From Methylotenera sp. (GTDB lineage: Bacteria; Pseudomonadota; Gammaproteobacteria; Burkholderiales; Methylophilaceae): a DNA stretch of 6,174 nucleotides. Under the pieces are notes generated by a model. It saw nothing but the letters and a program-made list of their open reading frames with translations, did no database searches and was not told where the DNA came from. The stretch spans positions 1 to 6,174 of the forward strand of contig JAIYEJ010000014.1 in assembly GCA_027487055.1 (NCBI GenBank), given 5' to 3'. The position numbers and the translations under genes were made by a program. Shown piece by piece: positions 5,896-6,174 of the stretch. Each line of letters opens with the position of its first letter. Within the stretch, counting starts at the first letter, position 1.

Positions 5896-5930
5896 GCTTT
5901 TTAAGTACGTCATTCATTTCCAAAAAAAAC

Positions 5931-6174
5931 CTATTTCTTTTCACTGTGTCCCAAATCGCGCTCTGGCGCAATCACATCACGTATAAGTTGCTTAAGCTCT
6001 TTTGATTCTGGAAAGCGCTCTGCTTCTTTACGAGAAAATATCACCTGATCATTCAAGCGCACCATAAACACCCCACCTGTGCCAGGCTGCAAACTTACAG
6101 AATAGAGCTCTTGCTCAAATGTAGTTAATAACTCTTGCGCTAACCAAGCCGCACGCAATAACCATCGACATTGC
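5931..6174 (-). CDS. SelT/SelW/SelH (Rdx) family protein, N-terminus beyond right edge
   Basis: Partial gene of the Rdx family, small thioredoxin-fold proteins with an N-terminal CxxC (or CxxU) redox motif. The frame stays open to the window edge: upstream of the TTG at 6158 it reads Q-C-R-W-L-L-R-A-A-W, so that TTG is an internal Leu codon and not the start. The Cys codon TGT at 6168-6170 is the second position of the expected C-x-x-C followed by R-W. The remaining body is characteristic: AWLAQELLTTF, SLQPGTGGVFMVRLN, IFSRKEAERFPESKELKQ and RDVIAPERDLGHS near the C-terminus. About 81 codons are visible; the family is usually around 90-100 residues, so roughly 10-15 are missing. Cellular role and redox partner are not established for most bacterial members. 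It is convergent with the NlpC/P60 gene. Confidence 0.92.
   Translation of the reverse strand, partial: QCRWLLRAAWLAQELLTTFEQELYSVSLQPGTGGVFMVRLNDQVIFSRKEAERFPESKELKQLIRDVIAPERDLGHSEKK

Noticed and set aside
5893..5929. Possible bidirectional terminator between the NlpC/P60 and Rdx genes
   Set aside because: TTAAGCTTTTTAA and a run of eight A residues (5922-5929) are present, but no stable GC-containing stem precedes a T-run on either strand.

Overview
The window looks like ordinary chromosome from an AT-leaning proteobacterium. Protein style and gene order (YoaA-type helicase, then TsaB, RimI and a glycosylase-like or psi-like protein) suggest a betaproteobacterium, possibly of the Methylophilaceae (Methylotenera-like) type. 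That placement is inference. I see no rRNA, tRNA, CRISPR array, transposase, phage gene or integration scar.

Left and centre (27-4871, all minus strand). Read in transcription order from the right, a tight five-gene cluster runs: YoaA/DinG-type iron-sulfur helicase, ArfB ribosome-rescue hydrolase, TsaB (tRNA t6A synthesis), RimI (protein N-acetyltransferase), and a divergent protein that combines a uracil-DNA-glycosylase-like C-terminal half with a HolD (DNA polymerase III psi)-like N-terminus. Three of the four junctions are 4-base ATGA overlaps and the fourth is an 11-base gap, so this is very probably one translationally coupled operon mixing translation quality control with replication and repair. 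After an 82-base gap comes lemA, a predicted LemA-family lipoprotein with its own strong ribosome binding site.

Right (4959-6174). A short intergenic region separates the operon from a divergent plus-strand gene for a small, very glycine-rich hydrophobic protein with an internal duplication. An 82-base spacer with a near-perfect 18-base inverted repeat and a tandem 13-base repeat follows, then a plus-strand gene for a secreted NlpC/P60 (MepS/Spr-like) peptidoglycan endopeptidase. Convergent to it, and cut by the right edge, is a SelT/SelW/SelH-type (Rdx) thioredoxin-fold protein.

The most interesting point is the glycosylase/psi-like gene. It has lost the iron-sulfur cysteines and main catalytic motif of family-4 uracil-DNA glycosylases, keeps their C-terminal signature, and sits at the position where gammaproteobacteria keep holD (next to rimI). 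The helicase that opens the operon belongs to a family whose E. coli member binds chi, which is also the partner of psi. I found no clear evidence of a wholly new defence or mobile system here.
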